A stretch of 64,000 bases of DNA, from NCBI RefSeq assembly GCF_046736045.1, contig NZ_CP177134.1:248001-312000 (forward strand). Direction: 5' to 3'. The position numbers and the translations under genes were made by a program. Source of the stretch: Leptospira_A sp046736045. Its GTDB lineage: Bacteria; Spirochaetota; Leptospiria; Leptospirales; Leptospiraceae. The notes under the pieces were generated by a model, which was not told the DNA's origin, searched no databases, and worked only from the letters and a program-made list of their open reading frames with translations. This document shows, in pieces, positions 29,170 to 38,517 of this stretch (the first letter of the stretch is position 1; every line of letters begins with the position of its first letter).

Positions 29170-30084
29170 TTACATGCGGATCTCGTTACCGTTGAACAGT
29201 TCATTCACTTTGGCAAGAGAGCAGAAATCTTCCTCTCCCAGTCCGTTTTCCATTCCCACTTTATAAATAGACTCCAATGCGGAAGAAAGCGGCAATACTG
29301 CTTTTACTTGTTTAGCCCTTTGCATGGCATGAATCCTGTCTTTATTCATATTTTTCAAGGCAAAATGAGGAGCGTAATCCTTTCGCATAACATTTCCTAA
29401 CTTAAACTCCAGCAAAGGAGAAGTCGCTGCCGACTGTTTCAGAATCGTAAAAAAAGTGGATGCGGATACTCCGTCTTTCGTAGCGAGCTGAAATCCTTCC
29501 ATATAAACTTGAAACATACCCGCCTGCACCATATTCAGTGCAATTTTCGCCCTTTGTGCAGAAGATACTTCTCCGCAATGAATCGTATCTTTTCCACAAG
29601 CCTCGAAAAAATAACTAATATCCGTTATATGATTTTTATCCCCGCCTACCATAAATAAAATCTGTCCGTTTTGAGCTGCGAGCTTGCTCCCTGTCATAGG
29701 AGAATCCAAAAACGGGATACCTTTCGATTTTGCCGCTTCAAACATTTCCAGGGTCAACTCCGGTGAAGTAGTTCCCGTATCTATGATATGAGACGGTTTT
29801 GCATTCAACAACCCGCTTTCAAAAAAAGCGTTGCGAACAATTTTGTCTTCCGTAAGACAAAGCACGATTAAATCGGCATCCTTCACTGCCTCCGAAATCG
29901 AACCGAAAACCAGAGCATTTGTTCCTTTAACAGCTGTTTTTAGATCATCCGAAAGGAGGTCCAGTTTTTCAGGGGACCTGGTATACAGATGAACTTTATG
30001 TCCGTGGGAAAGCAATCTTGCGGCCATCCCGCTCCCCATAATCCCGGTTCCGATCATTGCAATTGTTTTAGGTGCTTGTTTCAT
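29170..30084 (-). CDS. NAD(P)-dependent beta-hydroxyacid dehydrogenase (3-hydroxyisobutyrate dehydrogenase family)
   Basis: The N-terminal Rossmann motif IAMIGTGIMGSGMAARL is the family signature. DSPMTGSKLAAQNGQ corresponds to the substrate-binding motif and KIALNMVQAGMFQ contains the catalytic Lys. The C-terminal helical domain is complete. ATG 30084 was chosen because GGAGAG lies just upstream; an upstream in-frame extension of 17 residues lacks a site. The family includes glyoxylate/succinic semialdehyde reductases as well as 3-hydroxyisobutyrate dehydrogenase, so the substrate is open. Confidence 0.87.
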   Translation of the reverse strand: MKQAPKTIAMIGTGIMGSGMAARLLSHGHKVHLYTRSPEKLDLLSDDLKTAVKGTNALVFGSISEAVKDADLIVLCLTEDKIVRNAFFESGLLNAKPSHIIDTGTTSPELTLEMFEAAKSKGIPFLDSPMTGSKLAAQNGQILFMVGGDKNHITDISYFFEACGKDTIHCGEVSSAQRAKIALNMVQAGMFQVYMEGFQLATKDGVSASTFFTILKQSAATSPLLEFKLGNVMRKDYAPHFALKNMNKDRIHAMQRAKQVKAVLPLSSALESIYKVGMENGLGEEDFCSLAKVNELFNGNEIRM

Positions 30085-30198
30085 AATCATCTCTCCAAAC
30101 ACAATGTTTGATTTTTCCAACGAAGGCATTCCCAAAAGAAAATACTAAAAAAATTTGTCTTTTCTTATTATCGCGGGAACAAGTAAATAAGTAAAATT

Positions 30199-30678
30199 AT
30201 GACTCCTTTCAATTACGATGATGAAGACGCGGAAGATTATGAAGATTTGGAACCGATTGAAGAGACAAGAGTCCCTCTCTCCTCCTTAAAATTGCAGTTG
30301 GATCAACTGAAACAGAAAGGTTGGGAAAGCACGGATCAAATCGAGATTTTACTGAAGGCAAATGAAGAGGAAGATTTATTTTTTCATTTCGAATTCGATG
30401 AAGACGAAGGTTTGCATCTGTATTGTTATCATTTTAGTCTCTGGGAAGATGAAGTTTCCATTGAAGACTGGCACAAACGCCTAACAGATTGTATTACGGA
30501 CGATTGGAAAATAGAAGAAGGAGTTATTTCCGACGATACTTTGGATATAGTGAGTTTTCCCGTTGAAAAAATTTCTTCGGAAAAAGCGGCAAAACTTATC
30601 TCTGATTTATTGGCTCTTTGTTATCCGAAACATTTTAAAGAAGAATTGATCATTTCAAAATACCTTCGCTTCGAATAG
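30199..30678 (+). CDS. Acidic hypothetical protein, 159 aa
   Basis: The N-terminus is strongly acidic (DDEDAEDYEDLEPIEE) and the body contains alternating beta and helical stretches with many Asp/Glu and Trp. No known motif, signal peptide or membrane segment is seen. Its ribosome-binding site is weak. It is convergent with glnK, separated by a strong hairpin. Confidence 0.65.
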   Translation: MTPFNYDDEDAEDYEDLEPIEETRVPLSSLKLQLDQLKQKGWESTDQIEILLKANEEEDLFFHFEFDEDEGLHLYCYHFSLWEDEVSIEDWHKRLTDCITDDWKIEEGVISDDTLDIVSFPVEKISSEKAAKLISDLLALCYPKHFKEELIISKYLRFE

Positions 30679-30699
30679 TGCTTCCCAAAGTATCCATTC

Positions 30700-30732
30700 A
30701 GTGCCCGGCTCATATCAACTGAGTCAGGCACT
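30700..30732. terminator. Hairpin between convergent genes, possible bidirectional terminator
   Basis: AGTGCC at 30700 pairs with GGCACT ending at 30732, extended inside by GCTCA/TGAGTC-type pairing. It lies between the ends of the acidic gene and glnK. The T runs are short, so termination strength is uncertain. Confidence 0.45.
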
Positions 30733-30760
30733 TTGCAAAAGATACGAATTTCAGAAAAAG

Positions 30761-31105
30761 CTAAATTGCTTTTCCTCCTCTCTCCCCATTTCGAATTCGA
30801 ATCACTTCTTCCACCGGCATAACGAAAATTTTTCCATCGCCGATTTTACCATCTCCCGATTTTGCAGATCTTAAAATGGCATCTATCGTCGGTTTGACGA
30901 ACTCGTCATTTACCGCGATTTCCAATCGAACTTTTCTGAGTAAATTCACTTGGTATTCATGTCCTCTGAATATTTCCGTTTTGCCTTTCTGTTGACCGTA
31001 ACCTTGCACATCACTGACGGTGAGCCTGTAAATTTCGTTCTTAGTCAGTTCATTTTTTACTTCTTCCAGTTTATGCGGTTGAATGATTGCTATAATTAGT
31101 TTCAT
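30761..31105 (-). CDS. glnK: P-II nitrogen regulatory protein (GlnK/GlnB)
   Basis: The protein of 114 residues has the P-II T-loop with Tyr51 in FRGHEYQV, the site uridylylated in proteobacterial relatives. It also has the C-terminal signature GKIGDGKIFV...VIRIRNGE. A two-residue insertion gives GDGKIGDGKIF, making it 2 residues longer than E. coli GlnK. It lies 9 nt after amt on the same strand, the classic amtB-glnK pair in which P-II binds and closes the transporter when nitrogen is plentiful. AAGGA precedes the ATG. Confidence 0.93.
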   Translation of the reverse strand: MKLIIAIIQPHKLEEVKNELTKNEIYRLTVSDVQGYGQQKGKTEIFRGHEYQVNLLRKVRLEIAVNDEFVKPTIDAILRSAKSGDGKIGDGKIFVMPVEEVIRIRNGERGGKAI

Positions 31106-31114
31106 AAATTTTCC

Positions 31115-32419
31115 TTAGATATCGTATCCTTTTTCCCCGTGAATTTCCTGATCAAGGCCGGAGATTTCCTTTTCTTCATCAATTCTAAAGCCGATGGTTT
31201 TATCGATCGCATACGCCAGCGCATAGGAAATAACAAAAGAATAGGCACCCGTTGCAATCACGCTCAGGAATTGAACGTAAATCTGACTACCCCGACTAAC
31301 TCCTTCCGCCAATTCCAAGGCAAAAACTCCGGTGAGTATCGCACCGAAAGCTCCACCGATACCATGAATCCCGAACGCATCCAGAGTATCATCATATTTG
31401 AACTTTCCTTTCAAATAGATAGCCGCATAACAAATAGGAGATACTAAAAATCCCATAATGATTGAACCCTGAACTCCTACGAACCCGGAAGCAGGCGTGA
31501 TCACCACAAGTCCCGCCACAATTCCGGAGGCAGCGCCTAACGCAGTTGCTTTGCTGGTGTGCAACCATTCAATCAATAACCAAGCCACACCTGCTGCTGC
31601 TGGTGCAATCAAGGTAACTAAAAATGCCCGGGCCGCAAGTCCATTGACAGCAAGACCGGAACCTGCGTTGAACCCAAACCAACCGAACCATAATAATCCG
31701 GATCCGATCAACGTATAAGTCATGTTATTCGGATGAGTGAGACTTCCCGGATCACCTTTTCTTTTACCGATTACAAGTGCGGCAGCAAGTCCTGCAATCC
31801 CCGAAATCAAATGAACAACCGTTCCTCCCGCAAAATCAAGCGCTCCCAATTGGAAAAGCCAACCGTTGGAAGCCCAAACCCAATGTGCGACCGGATCATA
31901 CACAAGAGTCGACCATACTAAAATAAAAACGATATATCCTGAAAGTTTGACTCTTTCCGCTATCGCACCGGAGATCAGCGCTGGAGTGATAAGTGCAAAC
32001 ATACCTTGGAATAAAAAGTGAACGTATTTGGGAATACTTCCTTCCAAAGTATTGAGATCAATTCCGTTTAAGAAGGCTAAATTGAAATCACCGAAATAGG
32101 GATTGGTTCCTGAAAATACAAAACTGTATCCGAAGATAGTCCATTGCAATGTCATCACAAGGATGGCTACAAAACTATGCATCATTGTAGATAATATATT
32201 TTTGGATCGGACGATCCCTCCGTAAAACAAAGCCAAGCCCGGGATCATAAAAAATACCAATGCGGAAGAAACAAGCATCCACGCGGTATCCGCCTTGTCA
32301 AGACTGGGGGCTGTCGCCTCAGGTATAACATCCGTTTGGGTGTCTTGCCCGAAAATCATCAATGGAAATAATAATAACAATAAGAATATAAACTTCTTAT
32401 TTATTGTTTTCAGATACAT
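31115..32419 (-). CDS. amt: Ammonium transporter (Amt family)
   Basis: A signal peptide (residues 1-24) precedes an Amt core of eleven membrane segments. The twin pore histidines are His203 (GGTVVH) and His352 (FGIHGIGG). GLALFYGGIVRSKN and the DPVAHW region are also family signatures. The length of 434 residues is normal. It conducts ammonium/ammonia into the cell and is followed by glnK, which should regulate it. AAGGAG lies upstream of the ATG. The 245 bp before it should hold the promoter, but I see no certain nitrogen-regulator site. Confidence 0.95.
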   Translation of the reverse strand: MYLKTINKKFIFLLLLLFPLMIFGQDTQTDVIPEATAPSLDKADTAWMLVSSALVFFMIPGLALFYGGIVRSKNILSTMMHSFVAILVMTLQWTIFGYSFVFSGTNPYFGDFNLAFLNGIDLNTLEGSIPKYVHFLFQGMFALITPALISGAIAERVKLSGYIVFILVWSTLVYDPVAHWVWASNGWLFQLGALDFAGGTVVHLISGIAGLAAALVIGKRKGDPGSLTHPNNMTYTLIGSGLLWFGWFGFNAGSGLAVNGLAARAFLVTLIAPAAAGVAWLLIEWLHTSKATALGAASGIVAGLVVITPASGFVGVQGSIIMGFLVSPICYAAIYLKGKFKYDDTLDAFGIHGIGGAFGAILTGVFALELAEGVSRGSQIYVQFLSVIATGAYSFVISYALAYAIDKTIGFRIDEEKEISGLDQEIHGEKGYDI

Positions 32420-32665
32420 TCCTCTCTCCTTTTATCTCATTGGCATTAGATAGTATTTTTTTTATCTTTCAACCGATTATTTCCGAACCGAAAGTACTGA
32501 AACAAAATGACAAGATCCAAACCCGGTCTCCTAATGATCAAATTCAATACAAAATAAGCCCAACCGGTCTTTCATCAATGTTCAATGGATCGAATATCCC
32601 GGATATCCGGTGAAGTCTGCCGCTTCATCATAAATGAAAGCTCTTTGAGAAAGAGTAGTTTTCAT

Positions 32666-33088
32666 TTACTTTTTATTGAATTGTTTTATTCCCAATAACC
32701 CGCCCAGATAACTCATTGGAATGTATGCGCCCGCCAGATCCAAAATAGTAAACCAAACAGGAGAAGGAAGCATGATGATATTTGCAATTCCACCTGCGAG
32801 AAAAAATACTCCGATACCCAAAGCATATTTGAGTTTATGATCCGTAGAAATTTTTGCAACAATGGCTGCACCGAAAAAGGTACCGAGTGCATGAGCTAAA
32901 AAAGGAAAAATGAAATGTTTGGGTTGGAACAAATGCAAAGATGCTTTCAATCCCTCCATTGTAGTCACATCAGACCCGTCAGGTGGTGGAATGATATGCC
33001 CGCTAATCGTAATGATTCCCATATTCACGAGACTTCCCAAAAAAATTCCCATAACAACTGTTAAAATATTTCTAATGATTGGTTTCAT
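32666..33088 (-). CDS. Multi-pass inner-membrane protein, hypothetical
   Basis: About four hydrophobic segments (residues 5-25, 60-80, 90-110, 115-135), with an ISGHIIPPPDG loop after the first. The segments are rich in Gly and Ala. No transporter motif is recognised. GAGGGA lies 9 nt before ATG 33088. A GTG at 33115 overlapping the preceding stop is an alternative start and would add 9 residues by translational coupling. It is the second gene of a pair with 33112-33495. Confidence 0.65.
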   Translation of the reverse strand: MKPIIRNILTVVMGIFLGSLVNMGIITISGHIIPPPDGSDVTTMEGLKASLHLFQPKHFIFPFLAHALGTFFGAAIVAKISTDHKLKYALGIGVFFLAGGIANIIMLPSPVWFTILDLAGAYIPMSYLGGLLGIKQFNKK

Positions 33089-33111
33089 ACTCGATTTTCC
33101 CTCTTGCTCAC

Positions 33112-33495
33112 TCACTCTCTCGTCCAGGAATCATGCAATACTTTGTAAAAACTCTCTATGGACTTGCTCAGATGTTTGCTTCTCCAATAAGGATTTTCCT
33201 GAATTGCCTCCTGTACATGTTGTACCACTGCCCGGATAAAGGAAGTTCTGTCCGGTTTGGGACTGATATTCAACATCTCCATGGAAATATTTCTTTTGAG
33301 TAATTCTTTTTTAATGCATTTGGAGATCAGCTGAATCGCCTCTTCATTTGTGAGACCCATTTCTCTAACCAATAAATGCGCCGATTCTTTAATGAGTTCC
33401 AATTGTCTATCACTGATGCTCATGAATTTATAAACTCCGATCGCAATTATACTAAAAGCAAGTATCCAAATCAAACATAAATCTTCTTTCTCCAC
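33112..33495 (-). CDS. Hypothetical protein with N-terminal membrane segment
   Basis: One hydrophobic segment (IWILAFSIIAIGVYKF) precedes about 100 charged, helical residues. No family is recognised. The apparent start is GTG at 33495; an ATG at 33423 after the membrane segment is also possible. Its stop overlaps or adjoins the start of the following membrane-protein gene. Confidence 0.5.
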   Translation of the reverse strand: MEKEDLCLIWILAFSIIAIGVYKFMSISDRQLELIKESAHLLVREMGLTNEEAIQLISKCIKKELLKRNISMEMLNISPKPDRTSFIRAVVQHVQEAIQENPYWRSKHLSKSIESFYKVLHDSWTRE

Positions 33496-33622
33496 TCATA
33501 TAATCAAACGGGTCAAGAAAGAATGCAGTCGATCGCATTGTCAACTGTAGCGGAAGATGTCGCTCAACTAGGTGTTCTTTCTCAAAGGCAAGTGTGAGTG
33601 AAGTAATTTCTTTGAATATTGC

Positions 33623-34819
33623 TCAAAGCAATTCGTTTGAGCAATATTCAACTAACGCAGAAAAATTCATCGGCTTTGCTATAAAGTAGCCCTGTGCGGT
33701 ATCACAAGATAAAAGTTTTAACGTATCCCAATCTTGTTTTGTTTCCACTCCTTCGGCGATACTTTTCATTTGCAGTTTGGTCGCCATTTTTATACTGGAG
33801 TTAACAATGATTCGTAAAACCTTACTATCCGTAATATCCTTAACGAAAGAGCTGTCGATCTTCAGTTCGGTGAAAGCAATGCGTGTAATTTGCTGCATAC
33901 TGGAATAACCCGTACCGTAATCGTCAATGGAAAGTCCGAATCCTTTCATTCGCAAACGCGCCAGATTTTCCAAAGCAGGTGCCATTTCGGTCATAGCAGC
34001 AGTCTCTGTGATCTCTAAAATCATATAACGGGGTTCAATTCCTGTCTTTACAACCAAATGGGTGATTTTATCTGCCAAGGAAACATCTGATAATGATACC
34101 AACGAAAGATTGACGGAGATAGTGATTTTATGGCCCTTATCATGCAATACCCGGCAGGCGGTTGCGGCCTTTTCCAACATAACAAACGTCAGTTCATCAA
34201 TATTGCCGCTTTCCTCCAATATGTCGATAAAAGCATAGGGAGCGATCACTCCGTGTTCGAGATGCAACCATCTGGCCAATGCCTCGGCACCGGTTATTTT
34301 ACCTGTGGCAATATCCACTTTCGGTTGAAAAAAAGGTTCGAACTGGTCTTCCCGAATCCCCTTAAGAATTTCTTCCAATGCAAACTTGTGTTCTGCGGGA
34401 GAATCCCGTTTTTGCGCTGACTGCGCATTTTGATATAATGAAATCATAACTTCAAGTTTCGCCGGTGTAATCGGCTTTTCCATAGCGCCTAACAAAGTAA
34501 TACCGTAAGCCTTGGCCATTTTTTTTACGGAAGCAATCAATGCACCGTCAAGAGCGCTCATAATGATGGTTGAAATCTTGGAACGGGAGCCTCCCAAATG
34601 TCTGAGAAATTCCATCCCATCCATTTCCGGCATATTCAAATCACAAAGAACGATATCAATCGGATCCGGAACACTATCACCTAATACTTGCAATGCTTGA
34701 ATCCCGCCCGCTGCTTCCGATATTTTTGTTACTCCGAGTTTGTGCAATATACCTACAATTACCTGACGCTGAAAATCATCATCTTCCACTACCAAGAATC
34801 CCAGATCACTCGCGTTCAT
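33623..34819 (-). CDS. Response regulator with EAL (c-di-GMP phosphodiesterase) domain
   Basis: Residues 1-125 form a receiver domain (VVEDDDFQRQ, phosphoacceptor Asp in CDLNMPEMDG). Residues about 150-395 form an EAL domain with EALARW at about 179, ILEITE, the loop DDYGTGYSS and SIAEGVET, so the metal and catalytic residues of an active phosphodiesterase appear present. It follows the hybrid kinase at 34844 by 24 nt on the same strand and is its likely output. GGAG precedes the ATG. Base composition is more GC-rich than the flanking genes. Confidence 0.9.
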   Translation of the reverse strand: MNASDLGFLVVEDDDFQRQVIVGILHKLGVTKISEAAGGIQALQVLGDSVPDPIDIVLCDLNMPEMDGMEFLRHLGGSRSKISTIIMSALDGALIASVKKMAKAYGITLLGAMEKPITPAKLEVMISLYQNAQSAQKRDSPAEHKFALEEILKGIREDQFEPFFQPKVDIATGKITGAEALARWLHLEHGVIAPYAFIDILEESGNIDELTFVMLEKAATACRVLHDKGHKITISVNLSLVSLSDVSLADKITHLVVKTGIEPRYMILEITETAAMTEMAPALENLARLRMKGFGLSIDDYGTGYSSMQQITRIAFTELKIDSSFVKDITDSKVLRIIVNSSIKMATKLQMKSIAEGVETKQDWDTLKLLSCDTAQGYFIAKPMNFSALVEYCSNELL

Positions 34820-34843
34820 TATCTATCTCTCCTCAAAATCATT

Positions 34844-37390
34844 TTACTTTTCTTCAATTAGTGTGGAAAAAAAATCCTCAAACCGATGTACAGCTTCCGC
34901 CAATGGCCGAATCTGCGAACGCGCACCTTCCAAATCATTTTGTCTCGCAAAACGTTCGATCATTGCATAAATATCCGCAAGCTCCACTGCACCTACCGTC
35001 TGGCTGGAACCTTTGAGGCGATGTGCTTGATTGGTCAGTTCTTTTATATTTCCCGTATCGAGTTCCACCATAAGTTTGCCTAAATCGTTATTATGATGAA
35101 CCTGAAATTTGGTCAACAGTGCAATTTGTTCGGAATAATCCGGCATGATACTACGCAGGTTTGTAAAATCAATCGGTGCGCCGGCATCGCTCGTCGGTAG
35201 CGGATCTTCTTCTCCCGCTTGTGCACTACTATCGGGTAACCAGCGTAATAAGGTCTCCCTCAATTGAGTCATTTTAGCGGGTTTCACCATCACTTCATCC
35301 ATCCCTGCTGCATGGCAAAGTCCGTTCTCCTCACCAAGCACGTTGGCGGTATAAGCAATGATCGGTGTGCGTGGCCGTGTGCCCCCGGCCTCCCTATAAC
35401 GAATCGCTTTCGCGAGTTCATAACCATCCATTTTCGGCATATGACAATCTGTAATGATGGCATCAAACTTTTGCTCACTCCACATTTTCAGAGCAACGTC
35501 ACCGTCTTCCGCACCTTCCACACGCAGTCCGAGCAGCTCCACTTGCCGCATAAGTAAAGTTAGATTAATTGAATGATCGTCTACCACGAGTATGATGGGA
35601 GCCTCGGCAGCACGAAGCTCAATCGGCAGTATTGGCTCCGCATCCGATCCGGCCGAAACCATTTTAGGGAGATCCGATTCCGATGTAGGTAACGAAAATA
35701 TAATGCTGAAAATGGATCCTTCTCCGGGAGTACTTTCCAATTCAATCGATCCATCCATCAAATCCGCAAGTCGGCGGCTGATGGCAAGACCGAGACCGGT
35801 TCCTCCGTATATTCGGGCAGTGTCGGATGTCGCTTGCGCATAACGGCGAAATAGACGAGACTGCTGCTCCTGATTCAAACCGATGCCGGTGTCCTGAACG
35901 GAAAACTTTATCTTTTGAGCAAACGTCAGATTTTTAATCAATTCGGTGCGAAGTTCCACTTTTCCTTTGGAAGTAAACTTGATTGCATTGCTTACAAAAT
36001 TATTAAGAACCTGAGAAAGCCGAAGCCGATCGACAATATGGGCGGGACTTAACTGAGAGTCCATCTGATAAGACAGTATCAATCCTTTTGAACTGGCGAT
36101 ATGGGAATAAGTGTCAACCACTTCAGCCAGAACCGATTCAATCGACGTAGCTTGCAAAGAAAGTTCCAGTTTGCCTTCTTCCATTTTGGACCAATCAAGA
36201 ATGTCACTGAGGATGCGCAACAGTCCGCTTCCCGAATCCCGTGCAGATTGTACCATCTTTTTCTGATCCGCATTCAATACAGTCAAACCGAGTAACTCTA
36301 ACATTCCAAGTAAACCGCTCAATGGTGTGCGAATTTCATGACTCATTGTAGCAAGGAAGGAATCTTTGCCCCGATTGGCGCGTTCCGCTTCTTCCTTTGC
36401 TTTTTGCAGAGCAGCCTTGGCCGACTGTTCTTCCGTTACATCACGAAATACCAAAACAGCTCCGGTCACCACTCCATCGCGGTTACGAATGGGCGCGCAA
36501 CAATCGGCAATGACGCGCTCACCACCATCACGCGCAATCAAAAGGGAGTGACCGCTAAGTCCCTGTACAACTCCTTGTGTCAAAGCGTCCATTACCGGAA
36601 CGGAAACAGGATTACGTGTTTCACTATGTACCATATGAAAAATATCAGTCACCAAACGACCGATAGCTTCCTCTTGTGTCCAGCCGGTCAGCTGTTCGGC
36701 AACAGGATTGAGGCGAGTCACTCTTGCCTTTGCATCGGTAGTCAAAACAGCATCACCGATTGAATTTAAGGTTACGGAAAGATTTTCCTGACTATTGCGC
36801 AAGCCTTCACCGGCTTCAATCGCTTCCCGAGCACGGGTATAAACCTCTGCTTCCATACGCTCCATACGTTCGCGCATTTCGTGTGTGAGTTCGGATTGTT
36901 CTTCTCCCTGTTGTCTGAGTCGAACAAACTCAGTCACATCTTCCACCCGATGGATGATATAAAGAAGATTGCCATCCTGATTCATAACCGGAGAATTGCG
37001 CGGACTCCAATAACGTACTTCGAAACCGCCACCTTCCGAATCGGGTTTCCGGATATCGTACTTCTGCATCGTCATTGTGCTCGTAACTTTATGTTGGAGA
37101 ACTTCCATCAAGGAAATCCTGAGATGGTGCACTCCATCCGCTGCAGGATCATCGGGGTTGTCGGGAAAAACTTCAAAAATGCCTTTGCCGAGAACTTCCT
37201 CCCGACGTATCATAGTGGCATTTGCATAGGCGTTGCTGACGGCAACAATACGCAAATCCAAATCCAATACAAGATAGAGTCCCGGTGCCGATTCAAACAA
37301 CGCACGAAAATCAGGAGTCGTAGAAGCTTTATCAGTAGAAATAGGAATCGAAGCGGAAGAAGGGTCTGGCTTTTTTTGATCGGGGTTCAT
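34844..37390 (-). CDS. BvgS/EvgS-like cytosolic hybrid histidine kinase (PAS-PAS-HisKA-HATPase-REC-Hpt)
   Basis: Two PAS domains (residues about 25-150 and 200-320) lead to HisKA with ATMSHEIRTPLSGLLGM (His about 348). An HATPase domain (NNFVSNAIKFTS, GTGLGLAIS), a receiver (Asp about 648 in ITDCHMPKMDGY) and a C-terminal Hpt domain with AHRLKGSS (His about 790) follow. There is no membrane segment, so the sensing is cytosolic, probably through the PAS domains. The phosphorelay should end on the receiver of the EAL protein downstream. Codon use is richer in GCC, CGC and GGC than the neighbours, suggesting transfer from a higher-GC donor. Confidence 0.92.
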   Translation of the reverse strand: MNPDQKKPDPSSASIPISTDKASTTPDFRALFESAPGLYLVLDLDLRIVAVSNAYANATMIRREEVLGKGIFEVFPDNPDDPAADGVHHLRISLMEVLQHKVTSTMTMQKYDIRKPDSEGGGFEVRYWSPRNSPVMNQDGNLLYIIHRVEDVTEFVRLRQQGEEQSELTHEMRERMERMEAEVYTRAREAIEAGEGLRNSQENLSVTLNSIGDAVLTTDAKARVTRLNPVAEQLTGWTQEEAIGRLVTDIFHMVHSETRNPVSVPVMDALTQGVVQGLSGHSLLIARDGGERVIADCCAPIRNRDGVVTGAVLVFRDVTEEQSAKAALQKAKEEAERANRGKDSFLATMSHEIRTPLSGLLGMLELLGLTVLNADQKKMVQSARDSGSGLLRILSDILDWSKMEEGKLELSLQATSIESVLAEVVDTYSHIASSKGLILSYQMDSQLSPAHIVDRLRLSQVLNNFVSNAIKFTSKGKVELRTELIKNLTFAQKIKFSVQDTGIGLNQEQQSRLFRRYAQATSDTARIYGGTGLGLAISRRLADLMDGSIELESTPGEGSIFSIIFSLPTSESDLPKMVSAGSDAEPILPIELRAAEAPIILVVDDHSINLTLLMRQVELLGLRVEGAEDGDVALKMWSEQKFDAIITDCHMPKMDGYELAKAIRYREAGGTRPRTPIIAYTANVLGEENGLCHAAGMDEVMVKPAKMTQLRETLLRWLPDSSAQAGEEDPLPTSDAGAPIDFTNLRSIMPDYSEQIALLTKFQVHHNNDLGKLMVELDTGNIKELTNQAHRLKGSSQTVGAVELADIYAMIERFARQNDLEGARSQIRPLAEAVHRFEDFFSTLIEEK

Positions 37391-37783
37391 ATCACCGCTT
37401 CCGAATAAAAATTCATTTCAAAAATTTGGGCATTGATTCGTCCAGACAGTACGTACGCAAAAACAACTACACTGGGACAATTGAATCGAATTTCCATAAA
37501 GGCTCCCTTTTGGTTTTAAAAACCCCGCTCTTCTGCTATAACTCATCAAAGCATGCGTTTGCCTGAATCATTCCCATTCTGATGTATGACGTATGATGTA
37601 CTAAAAAATCTGTTTAGATATTAAGGATGTATTGATATAAAACAAATAAAAAAATTAATAACCCTATTAAAATTTTTAAATATTCCAAATCGAAAATGAA
37701 TCCGCCTGACAGGCGGAATGGTGAGGGGTCAGTACAATTCCTCAAAAACTGACATAATAAATTTGTTTGGTAGATTTATAAAT
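37391..37783. other. Intergenic region with one small palindrome
   Basis: About 390 bp without a gene. It should hold the promoter of the hybrid kinase operon. I see a compact hairpin at 37701-37717 (TCCGCCT, 3-nt loop, AGGCGGA) without a T run, and nothing else I can name. Confidence 0.4.
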
Positions 37784-37811
37784 AAAAAGCCAGGCGAAAT
37801 ACCTGGCTTTT
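37784..37811. terminator. Bidirectional-type terminator
   Basis: GCCAGG and CCTGGC form a stem flanked by A5 on the left and T4 on the right, so it can terminate on either strand. It lies just downstream of the lipoprotein gene ending at 37835 on the minus strand. Confidence 0.75.
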
Positions 37812-37834
37812 CCTGAACGGCTAAAAAAACAAGG

Positions 37835-38362
37835 TCACTCCGCAGGATAACCAAGTTGCTGTAATGTTAAATTGGTTATTTTCTTATAAAAATACTCGGA
37901 TCTTACCGAATTGGGACCGCCTGCAAAACCGCCGAGAGCATAGGAAATTGTGATTTTATGCTGATCGATTATTTTACTTTTTGCATCTTTGATCGTTATA
38001 TCCAAGTCAATTGAATCGGTTCCTGCCAAAGTTCCGATCCAAATGGCAACTCCTTCGGAACGAAACCGAACATCATTGATCGTGATTTCGATTGTTTCTT
38101 TCGCCTTGTCGGAAATGACACCTTTTTCTTTTAATTTGGATTTATAGTAATTAAGGAAATTTTCTTCGTTAAATACTTTTCCGCTTTTGATCTCCGCGTC
38201 CGCTTCCGGCAAATAAGCAACTGCTAACTTTTCGTTGAACTTAATCGTGCTGTAATTCGGTGCCTGAAAATCACCGATACGTTTCGCAGAAGTACTGCAA
38301 TTTGCAACCAAACTCATAACGAGCACCAAAACAACAAACACCGTCTTTTTAAAATTCATCAT
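37835..38362 (-). CDS. Putative lipoprotein, DUF4410-like
   Basis: The leader VFVVLVLVMSLVANCSTS carries a clear lipobox at NCS. The mature part has beta-strand-rich segments (ITINDVRFRSEGVAIWIG, IDLDITIKDAKSKII) that resemble the DUF4410 lipoprotein family; the resemblance is by eye only. AGGAGG lies 5 nt before ATG 38362; the adjacent ATG at 38359 is equally possible. Function unknown. Confidence 0.7.
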   Translation of the reverse strand: MMNFKKTVFVVLVLVMSLVANCSTSAKRIGDFQAPNYSTIKFNEKLAVAYLPEADAEIKSGKVFNEENFLNYYKSKLKEKGVISDKAKETIEITINDVRFRSEGVAIWIGTLAGTDSIDLDITIKDAKSKIIDQHKITISYALGGFAGGPNSVRSEYFYKKITNLTLQQLGYPAE

Positions 38363-38517
38363 ATAATCCTCCTGTATTAAAAAATCATGATAAACTGTTT
38401 TCATAACATTCCCATAGATGAATACGCATCGCACCATCTAACAATAATATAACCAAATCAATTCGTTTGTTTCATACCTCCTCCTTTAATCGTTCGCTCA
38501 TTTGCAAAAAAATCATA

